Of a stretch of DNA of 64,000 nucleotides, positions 1 to 12,808 are shown in pieces. The position numbers were made by a program, and so were the translations under genes. This DNA is from Lycocorax pyrrhopterus obiensis (lineage: Eukaryota > Chordata > Aves > Passeriformes > Paradisaeidae), in the NCBI GenBank assembly GCA_014706295.1, contig JACSVZ010000011.1, positions 2,130,663-2,194,662 on the forward strand. Direction: 5' to 3'. The notes below the pieces were generated by a model. That model searched no databases, was not told the DNA's origin, and was given only the letters and a program-made list of their open reading frames with translations. Position 1 is the stretch's first letter, and each line of letters begins with the position of its first letter.

Positions 1-1900
1 TGATAGTTAAATGATTTCAAAACCATACCTAGGTGAATGAATTGTGGGGGGTTTGTGCAGCAAATGCAGAAAATGTCATTGCTTTCAGTGTCTTAGGCTG
101 CTTCCTGTTGACTGCATAGGGACAAGAGTGGCACGTGCACACTGACACTGTTGATTGTAGCGTTACTTGAGGGTAAAACTGACTACTCTGTGCCCATCTA
201 AAACTTTTTTTTCATGAGCAATTAGGGGTCTTGTGGCCCAAAAATGCTGAAAGATGCCAGCCAAACTAGTGGTAGAGCATCTGCAGGCATGTAGCCGCTA
301 CTCTCTGTCATTAGAAGAAAGATTTAAGCCTTAGGTTTAAAAAAATCTGATGCTCCTGAATTTTTAGTTTTTTCCATGTTCTTCTCCCAGTCCACGATGA
401 GCTGGGTGTTCTTCCAGTGAAGCATTGGACATGGGTCCATGGGGCTTGGAGAAATAGGAGGAGACTGGAGTCCAAGGTCTTGAAAATCTTTTTGTCTAAT
501 TTTCTGTCGGTATTCAGAGGAGCAGGATCAAACCCTGCAAAGGCAGGCAAATCCCGCGGCATTGGCCTTGGGTTATTTGAAATCAAGGAGTCCCCCTTCC
601 TGTACTAAGAGCACGGTGTAATATATTTACAGATGAGGTGCTACTTTGAAGTCGGGATCTTGTCTTTGATCAAAAGCGAACAGCTTCCCTCATGTCTCTC
701 GGAAGGAGACAGGAGTTAGAGCGCACTGGTGTGGGTTTTTGTAATGTTTTGGACAGCAAAAATGACATTTACATGAAACAGTAATCCTGGAAATGGATGA
801 GATAAGACAATTTCAGCTACGAGCTGAGAGAAAGTCTCACGAGCAGCCTTGAAATCAAGCAGGAGTAACAGCGTGTCAGTCACTGTGCCTCCCTCACCTG
901 CTGTTCATTGAAGTCCTGATAAAGGAGGTCTGTCAACATTCATAGGATGAAAAGTAAAATGTGCTTAAAATTTTCCTGATGAAAGTCCTGTTAATCAGAA
1001 GAAAGGTTTTGATTAAATACTCTTAATTCAGCAGGCTTGTTTAGGAAGTGTAAATATAGTGTGGTGGAGCTTTCCCATCCCTGAAGGGGAAGGGCACAGA
1101 GACTGACAGAGCAGTATTTTTCGGGTTCCTGAGGAGGACAGAGAAGGCACAATACAATTAAAAGGAAAACCACCTGAGTTCTGGCTTTCTTAGGCTTTGC
1201 AGTCACTGAGGGCACTGACTTTATCAGGACTGTGCACTCAGATCAATGGTTTTATCTTCCTGATGCTTCTGTATTGACTGGCCATGGATTGCTATATGAT
1301 TTTTTCAAATGTAAACATGAATGTGTCTATCCTGGGGGGAAGAAAGGGAGTCGGGAAGAATAATACACTGTGTGTGCACAGCAGGGAATCAGCACCGAGG
1401 CATCTCTGTGAATTTCCTCTCAATAAAGGATTTGTAGCTTATTGCAGAGCATGACTTGAATACTGTGGATGGACCAAGCTTTGCCCCTGCCCTTTGTGGG
1501 CGCACAGGTGGAGCTATCCTGCCTAACAGTGGGAATAATGGGAAGCTCTATTCTTTTATTCTTGTAGCACGGACAGGTTTTGAAATGACTCTTTGAAGCA
1601 ACCAAAGCTTCTTTGCTGAGAGCTGTGATGGCAGAGCTGAGATGGCAGAGCTGTCAAAGCCCAGTGTAACACAAGGAGTGCCTTGCCCAGGCTCAGCTCT
1701 CTGTCACTACACGGTGTCACCACGCAGTGCCCACGGAAAGCCTGCTTCCCAACCAAAGGGGCATTAGGAAGCCATTTACTCAGTTTGCTCGGAGGTTTTA
1801 GTGTCTGCTGGTGGCTCTCAATACGCTGTGCTCTGTGGTTGAACAGATGTTTGCTCACGAACCACAGCACCAGGGAATTCCTGTGGCCAGCAGGGAATGG
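1..1900. other. Unique non-coding sequence, nothing recognised
   Basis: I see no repeat family, no RNA gene and no open frame with recognisable protein content here. The longest frames (up to 147 codons) are on the minus strand and run into the adjacent minisatellite, whose units are multiples of three. Base composition is mixed with T-rich and A-rich runs typical of avian intergenic or intronic DNA. A short unrecognised exon cannot be excluded. Confidence 0.5.
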
Positions 1901-2430
1901 TGGGTTTGGACACCTGTGTTTTGGGTTTGCACACCTGTGTTGGGGCAATGATGGATTTGCACACCTGTGTCGTGGGTTTGCACACCTGTGTTGGGGCAAT
2001 GATGGATTTGCACACCTGTGTCATGGGTTTGCACACCTATGTTGTGGCAGTGGTGGGTTTGCACACCTGTGTCATGGGTTTGCACACCTGTGTTGGGGCA
2101 ATGATGGATTTGCACACCTGTGTTTTGGGTTTGCACACCTATGTTGGGGCAATGATGGATTTGCACACCTGTGTCGTGGGTTTGCACACCTGTGTCGTGG
2201 GTTTGCACACCTGTGTTTTGGGTTTGCACACCTGTGTTGGGGCAATGATGGATTTGCACACCTGTGTTGTGGGTTTGCACACCTGTGTCATGGGTTTGCA
2301 CACCTGTGTTGTGGGTTTGCACACCTGTGTTTTGGGTTTGCACACCTGTGTTGGGGCAATGATGGATTTGCACACCTGTGTCGTGGGTTTGCACACCTGT
2401 GTTTTGGGTTTGCACACCTGCGTTGGGGCA
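1901..2430. repeat. 22-copy compound minisatellite (21-bp and 30-bp units)
   Basis: A tandem array built on the core TTTGCACACCTGTGT, which I count 22 times (the first copy reads TTTGGACACC). The core is followed either by a short linker such as CGTGGG, CATGGG or TTTGGG (21-bp unit) or by a longer linker, TGGGGCAATGATGGA (30-bp unit). About seven long units are interspersed irregularly among the short ones. Both lengths are multiples of three, so frames on both strands stay open and translate as 7- or 10-residue repeats. These are not evidence of a protein. Each core contains CACACCT, a T-box half-site-like motif, overlapping CACCTG, the E-box form bound by Snail/ZEB-type factors. The right edge degenerates at about 2420-2430 (core with CTGCGT). 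Confidence 0.97.
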
Positions 2431-4610
2431 GTGCCCTTCCCCCCTCATGGAGAGGAGAATGGGAGTCTTGGCCCGTGTCACAGCCTAAATCCTGTAGGGT
2501 TTGTTTGGCCACATCTCAGGTTCCCATGTGAGAGAAAAAGGCACAAAGAATCATTTCCCCTTCACATTTATGTAGATTTAACTATTTTTAGGTAGGAGAA
2601 AACAAAAGCATCTTTTAAAATACAATTTTTAATGATTTAGTGCTATTAAAGTACTGAAGCCAAAGCAGTAGAAGTATGACGCCTACCCAGTCAAATGGCT
2701 GCTTGTTGGAAAAGCCAAGTTAGTATGAATTGTTGGGAGAAAAGTCCAGTCAAATAGGAGAGTAAGGTCCAGCTCCTTAAATCTCTGGAGAAAAACTGAC
2801 TGTAGCCATGCAAAGAGCACTTGGATCCTGCTCTTCCAGTGGCTGAATTGTGCTGGGCAGGATTCCCCAAAGCAGATTTTGTCTGGGGAAGTCCCCTCAG
2901 CAGAGCTGGGCTGTCTTGCCTTCCACAGCAATGATTCAATCTCATGTTATATGAAGCCATATAATGGGAATTTTCTGCATCACAGGATTCTTATCCTTAA
3001 AATCAGATAAAAAGAACTTGTAGTTGATGAACTTCGGTGAGGAAAGGCAATATAAATTATTCTGACAGGGAAACTTTGTCATTCAAATGAGGTTTGTGCA
3101 ATCTGTAAATCAAACTCTTAACTCCACTTTGCACGATTTATGTGATCTTTGCAATATGAAGTGATACAATCTGGTCTTTTTTGACTTAAATCCAATACAA
3201 TTAAAACATTTGGTGTCTCACACACCTTTCCAAAGCTTTGGGGGCTTCCATGCTGAGTGTGACTTGAGATGGGGTTGTGCATCTGAGCTAGGAAGCACAG
3301 CTGGGAGAGGGGGTTAGTTTGATTTGAGATGTAACAGCAATAAAGTTTTGGGGTTTTTTCAGGAGTTTCTCCCTTGTGCTGACTTACTGCTGCTTGCAGC
3401 AGCCTTCCTTTGAGTATTTCTACCTCAGACTCTTCATTTCCTTTCCAGGATCATATCCCTCTCTTCCCAATGATTTCAGTTTTCACTCTTTGGATTCTTT
3501 GTCTCTGTTACAAGAGCCTCAGATAAATTAAAATAAAGACAAAGTAAGGGTAAGGGGGTTTCCCAATGTCTGACAGGCAGCACTAACAATGTACTTCTGG
3601 GTTTTTTCCCATTTCCCTCTACTTCACTTGTCCTTTACATTTTGGAACAAGAGCTACCTGTTGGTCTGTACCGTACCTAGCACAAGGCAGGACCCATCTT
3701 TGTTAATTTGTAATGATATTATTATATTTTTATTTAGTTTAAATGGGACTTTCATTATCTTGAAATCAGAACTGAATAGGAAGAAGTATCATTACTTCCA
3801 ACTATGAGTGTAAATAAATAACAAAGAGAAAACAATCTTTTTTTTTATTATCTCTAAATAATCAACATAAATGATTGTTCTTCTGTCCTACACCACAGCT
3901 TCCCTTGAGGGGCATGGGAAATGAGATATCAACAGTGTCAGAACCCAGATTGCAATTAAAAAGCCTGGGAGTGGAAGGTCTGAGGAGTGCCAGGGTGCTG
4001 TTGGACCCTCAGTTTGCCCTTCACACACAGAGCACGCGCGCTGGCACTGCAGAGCTGCAGTCACCTCCACAGCTGTGTCAGGAGAGTTCACAGCCAAGAG
4101 AAACGGCTTTTGAGATTTCCCTTTTCCACATCAATCCTCTGTCTTTGTTTTTCTTCACATGCTGATTCCTTTCTGCTCCTGGTGCTCTGAGAAGTGTAGA
4201 AATGCGAGATGCAAAAAGAAAGCCTTGGAAGTGTTTTAACAAAGCAGCTTCGGTGTCTCACAAAGTCCTGCCCTAATGTATGGGAACATCCAGAATGGAA
4301 ATACTGTCTTTGCATTATTAATCATGCTATCAACTGAATAGCAAAGTGCTTTATAACCTTCTTCCCAAATTAATTCTGCATTCTAGAAAATTGAAATCAG
4401 TTTAAGTCTGTACCAATTCTGTAGAGTCATATATGCCAAATAATTTATTTGCAACAGTGTAGTTCCTCATGTAAATTATAATGAAATTTATCTCTCAACC
4501 TCCTGTTGGTCTTACAATGAAAATCATTTAAGGTCTGTCATAACTGCAGAATGGTGCGGCTGTATGTCCATCCATCTCCAAATAATATATTTTAAAAACA
4601 ATCCAAATAA
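2431..4610. other. Unique non-coding sequence, nothing recognised
   Basis: No repeat or gene is visible between the minisatellite and the CR1 remnant. Open frames are under 100 codons, overlap each other on both strands and show no known motifs. There are AT-rich stretches around 3520-3860 and 4310-4520. Confidence 0.5.
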
Positions 4611-4737
4611 TTCATAGAATCCAGAATGGTTTGGGTTGGAAGGGGCGTTAAAGCCCATCCAGTCTCACCCCCTGCCATGGGCAGGGACACTTTCCACCAG
4701 ACCAGGTTTCTCCAAGCCCTGTCCAGCCTGGCCTTGG
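4611..4737 (-). mobile_element. CR1 LINE 3'-end fragment, minus strand
   Basis: In the forward direction this reads as the reverse complement of a CR1 3' untranslated end. It has the terminal tail (forward TTCATAGAAT), then TGGTTTGGGTTGGAAGG, then CTGCCATGGGCAGGGACAC, and fades out after GTCCAGCCTGGCCTTGG. CR1 elements are usually truncated at the 5' end and make no clear target-site duplication, as here. No reverse-transcriptase coding sequence remains. The copy is diverged, so it is probably an old insertion. Confidence 0.9.
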
Positions 4738-7700
4738 TATTTGCACTTCCAATGTCAATTTAACCCCGTGCAAACGAACAGGGCAGAGTCCTGGGAGTGT
4801 TTAAGGGATCTGTGGGATTCCCTGGCCTGTGCATCTCCAGTGAGGACTGGTTGTTGCTGCTCTCTTTGTCATGGCTGAAGTACAATCTATTGAGTCACTT
4901 CCGAAATGGGAAAGGTTGTGGAAAAGAGGCACCAAGCACTGAGGCAGAAGGCTGAGCTTTATTTGGTGTAATTTCTCACGTGTGCATTGTTACAAGCTGC
5001 AAGCTGGAGGAAGTGGTGACCTATGCACACCTTGAAAATTAGTACAAGGCAAATTAGCAGAGAGTCACAGAACTTGCCAAGGGCATTCTTTTTGAAGTGT
5101 TCAGAGAATTAATAAGAGGTGTAGCTGCTGTATGTATAACACATAAAGTCCATCAGTGCTGTTCAGTTAAAATTCCAGCTGTCACAAGCAGACTGCTCAT
5201 GTCCAAAGACAGTCTTAAAAATTGATGGCTTTATAAAATAAATAAAGCTCACATGCTATTTAAATCCACTGCTTCGTTTGATTTTTATTTCAGCATCCTG
5301 GAGGTTTAAGAGGAAGCAGTGTTTTGGCCCTGGAGCATTTCCCCTGCACACGTAGGGGTGTCACAGCCAGCGCTGACGGGTGACACACGTGGCAGCACCA
5401 TGAATGCCACAGATGCTCCTGTTTCTGAGGAGTGAGAGGCAATTCCAGGACCAGTTCTCGGGATGCTGGTTTTTAAACCAGAACAAACATGGAAATAGCA
5501 GAGGGAAAAAATCAAAGATGTCTTTTCTTTTTAATACAGGCTCTTGGACGGAGTAACCATCCCGAATTAGATGTCAGAAGCATGATCCCTTTTCTCTGCA
5601 GAATGGAGCATTATAGACTCATGACACCAGGGGAAAAGCTGGCTCTCCTAGTGCTGCTCTGCTATATAAAGTGCTCAGACAGCTGATTAATCTATGGGAC
5701 TTGGTCATCATTCAGCTCTGGATATTTTGTTCAAATGTTTTTTTTTGGTGATTCATGAAGCTCTTATCAGAATTCATACAGCACTTCACGAATCAACTAG
5801 GAGTTAAAAAAAAATTAGCAGTAATGAGCTCATTTCCATAGAAATAGAACCAGGCTCACTGGTGGGTCAAACTGTTCTGCACTTCCTCTTTCCAGTGTTT
5901 TCCTCAATTCTTTTCCATTTATTTCATGCATCATTATCTTCCATTTTCTGTATATCTAAACCATGCCATTTGGCGTTTTGTCCTCTAACCAGCAACTGCC
6001 ACTTCAAGTTATCTCCAAATGGTGTTAAAAAATTGTCATCCATATTTCACTCGAGAAAGTTTAAAATTCATTGTCATATTGCAAGCCATTACTCATGACA
6101 GTTTCCTCAATAGATTACAAATCATGGTTTCAAAGTAGCATTGAGCAAAAATTTCTGTTGCACAAGCCTCTCTGTTCCTGCTGGATTAGTAATGTGTTTT
6201 AATGATATTGCATCTGTATTCTTTCAGTTTTCTTTCATGAGACATCAAAGAAGCAGCAGAATGTATCTTTCCTATTCCAGACAGACCACAATACTTCGGT
6301 GTTTTCCTTCCTTCAGAATTACCGCTAGCCAAGATGAAAGCCAAGGTCTGGTGAGCAAAACCTGGGCCATCTGAAAAGAGATGGGATCCCTCTGAGGGTC
6401 TCAATTTGTTGGGAAGAGGGAATTGCTTTCAGTTTCATCCACCACAGCATAAGGCTTGTTAGGGCAGGTTCCAGAGGAGGAACGCTGTGGTCGTGTCCAG
6501 CAGGCCAGGAGGGAAGGTCACACCCAGGTCCTGCAGATGCTCACATTATTTTGTGCATTTTCATCCAGGAGGCGAAGAAGGAATAAGAAAGAAGATTTTA
6601 TGGCCTGAAATCACACACACACAGAGCCTACTGAGGGCTGTGCACATTGTTGAGGAAAACCAGAAAAGACTGGAATAATCAGATGAGGGAACTGGCCTGG
6701 GAGTGGACTGGACATGGTTGTCCATGTGGGATTTCGGTGTAAGACAAGGCACAAATGCTGATGGTAATGCAATACCCAGACATATATTTCAGTAGCTCTA
6801 TGTAATCACGAGGCTCTATATAATCACATATATGAGGAAAGAGAAGCAGTTCGCAGTAGCTCTACATCGTACAAAACCCTGGGATTCTGGAAAACAAAGG
6901 AGTTGGAATAGGAAAATAATATTATTGAAATCCCTTCTATGAAGGACAGAAACCCCTTCAGGAAGTATGGCACTGAAAGCAAGCCTTTTTCCTAATTCAT
7001 GTCAGGTGAGTCTGTATCTGGATCTGAAGATAGAAGAGGGTTCTGCAGCCACTGGGGTTGTCCATCTCCTGGGATGAAAACTGCTGGGATGCACAGGTGA
7101 GTAAGGGGAGGAGGGAACTGCATCTCTGTTGGAACTTGCATCCATCTCTGTTCTGGAACAGGTGGGAATTGCATGCTGAAATAAATGGCTTCAAAGGGAA
7201 ACAAAAAAATTGTTCTGGGAACAGATTTTCTACCAAAGCTGGTGGAGTGTGCCCAGAAATCCTCACAGAGCAGAACGTGGAGCAGGGCCAGGAGGGTAAA
7301 GCATACAAGGTTCATCTTTTCAGGAGACAGCATTTTCCAGGGGAATATTGCAAGTGACATCGTAGTGTAAGGCAGCCACTGCTCCCTTCTGCAGAGAGAA
7401 GGGGTCTCGTTGTCTTCCCTTTTCCTCATTTTTGTCATACAGGAGCGTACATCAAATGAAAGCTTGGTCTACTGACTCCTGTATTACATTTTCTGTGAGA
7501 GCAGCACTACGGGGACCAATAATATGCATATTTTAACACCAGGCAAAAGTGCAAACGGCCTCCAAAAGCAATTAGACAAAAGCACAGAGCATAAGGTCAT
7601 TAGTGACTGTGAGACAAAATGGACAGGGTAAAGCAATAGCTTTAATTGTCCCCAGCCAGGGATTGCTGGAGCTGCTTCTCTGGGAAGTGTATGAGCCCCA

Positions 7701-10700
7701 TTTCTTGCACTCTTCCCTGCTGTTATCCATGGTGAAAGTTTGCTGGAGAAAGGAGGTCAGCCAGACACTGCAGACCTTTGGCACGGAGGAGGAGAGGAAC
7801 ACCAAACCCCTTTCCTTACTGTGTCATGGAATGCTGCAGAACCAGGATTCCAGACTGGCCCAGGACATGCAGTGTTTTTGTAGCATTTGGTTTGTATCAA
7901 AGGGCATAACAAGGCTGGCTGCTGGCTTGGGTTTCCAGGCTTGGATAATGAATCTTTGCTGGGAAAGAAGAAGGAACTCCACAGCCTGAGCTGGATGGCA
8001 CACTCTGACCTGTTACTGCTGTACGAGACACCTCTGCTCCCCTCCTCATAAGTGGCTCCTTGTTTTGTGAGCAGTGGTGTTGAAAGCCCCATGGTGATGG
8101 ACTGGAAATGAACACATGGAACAGAGTGAAAACTACTGCAGTCTACAGAGATCTTGACCATTTCTTTATTTCCAGCTCTTTTTCTCTTTATTTAAGTTCT
8201 CTCCCTCTTAGAGATGATGGCAAAGAATATCTCCCGGTCTTTCTGTGAGGGAGATTTTCACTTTATCTTTCAGAAAGCACAGTGAAGAGGGAACAGGATC
8301 TAAGCTGGTGGGACAGAGCCAACAAAACCCAAGCCAAATGTTTGGTTTGATTCTTGTTTCTTCCTATTTTGCTTCTTGAGGGAAATTCTGCAGGGACAAG
8401 ATTAATCATACAGGCTGGCTGTGGTTCCTCCTGGCTCCTCCCTGCTGCAAATCATCCTGGGCTTTACGAGAGAAATCAGGAGCTCTCCCGTTAAAACTTC
8501 TCAGTGACCAGCTTTGTGGTTAATTGTCAGCTGGTTTTTCTGACACTCATCTGTAACGCCACCCTTCTGTGCAGGAATTTCTGAGGATGCTTTACTGAGC
8601 ACAGATGAAGGAAAGTTTCCTTAGCAACAGGAATAACATGGAATACTGAAAAGCTCTCTGGTGACTCTGCTTGTTTCTGTACAGGAAAAAAAGGCCCTTT
8701 TTCTCTACTTTTTTTGTTTGTGGGATGCAACAGAAAGACTCAGCATGCAACCTGACATTTCCTGCCTGCTTTCAGTTTTTCAAGCAAATGAAGTTAAAAA
8801 ACTGCAAAGCAGGCTTCGTTCAAGTAATTCTCTTAGTATGCCCAGTTCCTTCATTAATTAATTTGCAGAAGCCTATTAGCATATAGCAAAAAAAGCATGA
8901 TTTAGCCTGACTAGTATCCAAGGAAACGTGTATACTTAATAACTGAGATAATACTTTGCATCTCCATAGCACTTCTCTAGCCGTGCTTGGAGGACTTTCA
9001 GGCCAGCTTTTAAATGCATTTAGACATCTCCAGATGCAGAGAGATGCCTAGAGAGTTTTCAGAAAGTGATTTCAATAATCCATCAGTTATCTGCCAGCTC
9101 CCTTGTGAGCGGCAGCAAAAGAACCATTCCAGTGGTGCAGAAGATTAGAAAAAAAATCACAATAAAGCTTTGAAAGAGTTAAGAGATGAGTTAACAACCT
9201 TATGATTCCTACCACCGGGCCCTAACTAATGCTCCCTGCAAGGCAAGGCTGGCTAACTAATGCAGCTTAGGAGCAAAAAGAGAACATTTTGCGGGGAGTG
9301 GGGACATCAGGTGGCTGCTGTCCTGCAGAGGTGGCTCCCCTGGAAGGTGCACCCTGGCTCAGTCCCCTCGTCACCCCCAGGGACCCCCGAGCCCCTGAGC
9401 CCTCCCCTGTCATGGCAAGGGGCAAACACTGAGCCCTGAGAAGCCTTGTGGGACAATAAATCTATGTGGTGGCCATAACCAATAACCACATCTTAGCTCC
9501 TCCCATCTCTGACTCAGTTCACCCCCTTAAAGCAGAGTTTTTGGAGGGCTAGGTTCACTTTTCTACTTGGATATGAGCACCCCCTATAAAAACACTCAGC
9601 CTTTGATTTGCTGAGACCAAGCATGCCAAAGGTTTGATTTTCTGCAATAGCTCCTCCATCATTCCAGGATTCCTTGTCGCTGCTTATTTCAGTTTGAATT
9701 CATCTATCTAGAATGTGGGGTTAAAGTGCATTAGAATTACAGCCCCAAAAAAAATGGGTTTAGGTCCTCACAAACTAACTTTTGCCTCCTCCTCAAGTGT
9801 GAATTAGCCCGAAACTTCTACATCTCTGGTACCAGAACTGTTGGAAAGAAAGGCTTGGGATTAGGGCTGGTGAAATGAAAAGTTTATTTTATCACTTGAA
9901 AAGGAGTTTTGGTCTCAAAATCTTGTTGGCTAAGGTTTTTACAATTTCCTGCTTTTTGCCAGTGTGGGCAATGATACATTAAGGGAAGAAAGTAGATTAT
10001 GAAGACAAAACCAACGGAATGGTAAATAATACTTGCACAGCAGCATTGCTGGCTGAGGGGTTGAACTCTGAGATGCTATTCTGAGACTGCTATCATTTCA
10101 TTGATTCTCTCAACTGGGAAATCACAGCAAAAAATTTCCTGCCAAAGCTCAAAATATCTATTAGATAAAATATCTAGTACTGCAAAGTAGCTGGTTGAGA
10201 AATGTAAACAAAGAAAAAAGAGAAATTTTTGGTGTGAAATCTTCGTATCACGTACTTTTATGCCAGTTTATGTTTCCAAAAGACAATGTTTAAAAGCACG
10301 TAAAACAAGTGAGTAAGGCTGAGTACATTTTCTTGCATACATTTAATTATACCTTCCAGTGTGTAGTAATAAAATGGCACAGCAGGACCATCACTGTGGC
10401 CAGAAGAGATTTCATTGTAACACAAGTTTAATTGCCGTGAGTGACTTACAGCCGTGTTATTAACAACACAATGCCTTCGATATTTTTACGTATTTGTGGG
10501 GTGCAAGACTGAAATGTGTTTGCCAGGAGCTGACAAACTAAATTCTGGGTCAGGGACTAGAACAAGCTATTCCATCTCCTGGTGATGAGCACTGAGACAC
10601 AGAAACCACTGCACCAGAGCACGGCAGTGCTTTACATCGAGTCTCTCATGACAAGATGACATTTCCCACCTGCTAAAAAACCCAAACAGAGCATTGCACA

Positions 10701-11148
10701 CCTGCTAAATCTGAGATAAAGAATCCAAGAATGACAGCATTATGGGCAGGATTTCACCTCTCGAGGCCGGGGTTTTTGTTTAGACGCCGTGTGTGTGTCT
10801 GGCAGCATCCTGCAGCTCCTGCCTGCTGGCATCTCTGGTGTGCCGAGCGTTCGAGGGGACTCAGACACCCCGGGAGAGGGGCTTTGAAACAAGGCCTGCG
10901 GATATCATGGAGCTCCACTGATCCAGGAAGGGAGAAACCGAGGAGGACTTGGCCTGCTGGCACTGTCTGGATTTCCAGCAAGTCCCTCTCCTTGGCAGGC
11001 AGCTTGGCAAGGGCTGTGAGCGGATGTGCTGTGAGGTTTGGGGACAGCAGGGTCCCTCTGTGCCCCAGAGCAGAGCAGGGCCCTCGCCCAGCAGCTCCCA
11101 GTGCGCACAGTGAGCTCTGCCTCTGCCCACACAGCCCTTCCCAGGTTT
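4738..11148. other. Long unique non-coding stretch
   Basis: More than 6 kb with no recognised gene or repeat family. A TATAAAAA-like string at 9585-9592 lies in moderately GC-rich sequence but has no associated coding frame or CpG cluster, so I do not call a promoter. The segment at about 10740-11150 is GC-rich and carries overlapping frames on both strands (the longest is 281 codons, running into the LTR), none with recognisable protein features. A short CA run lies near 6612-6622. Any exons here would have to be short. Confidence 0.45.
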
Positions 11149-11154
11149 CTCCAC
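11149..11154. repeat. Target-site duplication, left copy (LTR copy 1)
   Basis: CTCCAC directly abuts the left end of the LTR and is repeated exactly at 11541-11546 beyond its right end. This proves the insertion boundaries. Confidence 0.93.
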
Positions 11155-11540
11155 TGCAGTCATCACACAAGGGCATGGACTTCACACACAAGATGGAAAG
11201 TGCAAAGCGTTTATTGTGCAGTGAATATTCCCTAAATACCAGCACCCAACAGGATATCACATCATATAAACAGGAAAGATGTTCACCTCAGTGTCCCCCA
11301 ATCACCTGGGGTAGTGCACAGACATTGCCTATTATGGTAACAGGTAAACAATGCCCTATAAGGTCACAAACTACAATTATCACATCTCATAGGCCCAACA
11401 CTGTCCACAAACCCACAATCCTCTCTCAGCCCATCCCCGGTGACCTGGATGCACTCCCAGGGTCACCTCTGGGTCCAGGAAAGAGGCTCTCTCCGGCCCT
11501 CAGGGCCTGTCTCTCTTCCAGCACACAGTGCATCCCAACA
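11155..11540 (-). mobile_element. Solo LTR, family copy 1 (ERVK-like), minus strand
   Basis: A complete 386-bp LTR in reverse orientation. On its own strand it begins TGTTGGGATGCACTG and ends GATGACTGCA, so it has the TG...CA termini of LTR retroelements. A poly(A) signal AATAAA lies on the minus strand at 11210-11215. A perfect 6-bp target-site duplication, CTCCAC, flanks it at 11149-11154 and 11541-11546. No gag, pol or env sequence adjoins it, so it is a solo LTR left by recombination between the two LTRs of a provirus. Two more copies lie at 50350-50737 and 56395-56781. The 6-bp duplication suggests an ERV2/ERVK-type integrase. The exact family name cannot be read from sequence alone. Confidence 0.93.
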
Positions 11541-11546
11541 CTCCAC
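11541..11546. repeat. Target-site duplication, right copy (LTR copy 1)
   Basis: CTCCAC, identical to 11149-11154, immediately after the TG...CA-bounded LTR. Confidence 0.93.
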
Positions 11547-12671
11547 TGGAAAACACAGGAATGCTGTGTGACCTAGAGTCTCCCGGGAGATCTCCTGAGA
11601 AAATGCCCCCCTGAGGGGAAGATGAAATGACAGGAGCAGCGCGGAGAGCTTTGCAAATGGAACACAATGTGGACACGCTGGTTCTGAAGCAGCTCTGTGG
11701 AAAATTCATGGATGGAATTCCTCAGAAATTTGCTTCTCCTGCAAGTCAAAAGTTAATCACAGATTAAACCCCCTAAGCTTGCCTGGCTCCCTAGCCCACC
11801 CACAGCTATCAGCCATTCCCCAGCACAGGCAGTACTTTTTAGGCTCAGCAGATTTTCCACCTCTTTTAATCTATTTATTGCATGTGCCACAATGCTGTCA
11901 CTACCTTGGGAAGGTCACCCCTAGTTTTTGATTACCTAATGGCCACGTTTTCTTGCTCCAGGTGTGCTGAGCCCTCACCAGAGTGGGGAACTGCCTTTGG
12001 GGACAGGCTGGTGTTGGGATTTTGTGCTGGGGTTTCACTGTTCCTGCTGCAACACTGTGGGACAGGGGTGTATCTTCTCCACAGACGCAGGGTTTGGATG
12101 AAGAGGGAGTTTTTACTGGCTACCAGCAGTGCTGTGTTTCCTGTGAGCAACCAAACACACACGCGCAGGCTGTTATGAGGTGCTCTGTGGCTGAAGGGAG
12201 GAGCATGTGTTACCTGGAGTGTGCCTCTGACTGGACACTCAGGTACTGCACTGGCAGCCTGCAGGCTGAGGAGAGGGGAAGGGATTTGCCAATTTGTGTG
12301 GAATTGGTGCTGATGGCTGATAGCTTGGCCTAAATAAAATTCAGGCTCCCCCAGATGTTGCAGTTGCTTTGGCTTTGTTGGAGTTTGCAGTGGAAGCAGT
12401 GTGAAGGAAACTTCCCATGAAGGAAACTCCATCCCAGCCATGCAGGACCCACTCCAAGGGTCCCGCTGGCAGCACCTGAGCTGGGACAGAGGCCCCTCCA
12501 CAGCTGCTCCCCCACACTCACACCATGTTCCCCTCTGCTCCAGGCTTCCCATGACAGAGTCTCAGATGTCCTGGTCCTTAAAATAATTTAATCTTGCTGC
12601 AACAACAAAATCACAGCTCGAGCTGGTGCCTCTCAGGAGGGACTTGAACAAAGGATACCCTGGTACCACGT
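11547..12671. other. Unique non-coding sequence; one 206-codon frame of doubtful meaning
   Basis: The minus-strand frame 11932-12552 (206 codons) is among the longest non-repeat frames of the window. It has no signal peptide, domain or periodicity that I recognise, and it overlaps plus-strand frames of 98 and 116 codons. In GC-rich avian DNA such frames arise by chance. No other element is seen. Confidence 0.4.
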
Positions 12672-12808
12672 TCCTGGTTATTCCTGTCACCTGTCACAGT
12701 CCTGGTGGTTCCTGTGGCCACTCCTGGTGATTCCTGGCACCTGTGACTAGTCCTGGTGATCCCTGGCTCCTGTGGCCATTCCTGGTGATCCCTGGCTCTG
12801 TGACCACC
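12672..12808. repeat. Degenerate five-copy tandem repeat
   Basis: Five imperfect units begin with TCCTGGTNATTCCTG or TCCTGGTGATCCCTG, followed by a variable GGCACCTGTG or GGCTCCTGTGGCC segment. Unit length varies from about 22 to 31 bp. It is a small decayed minisatellite with no coding content. Confidence 0.8.

Noticed and set aside
1683..2595. Long repeat-containing open frames of 282, 232 and 208 codons on both strands
   Set aside because: They exist because the 21- and 30-bp minisatellite units are multiples of three and lack stops. Several frames are open at once, which is not a coding signature.
9585..9592. TATAAAAA as a gene promoter
   Set aside because: An isolated motif without CpG enrichment or a downstream exon. 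Such strings are common in AT-rich DNA.
10731..11576. 281-codon forward frame
   Set aside because: Its second half is the antisense of a solo LTR with clear target-site duplications, and its first half has no recognisable domain.
11932..12552. 206-codon minus-strand frame as a gene
   Set aside because: No domain, signal peptide or splice context is recognised. It overlaps forward frames in GC-rich DNA, so chance is the simpler explanation.
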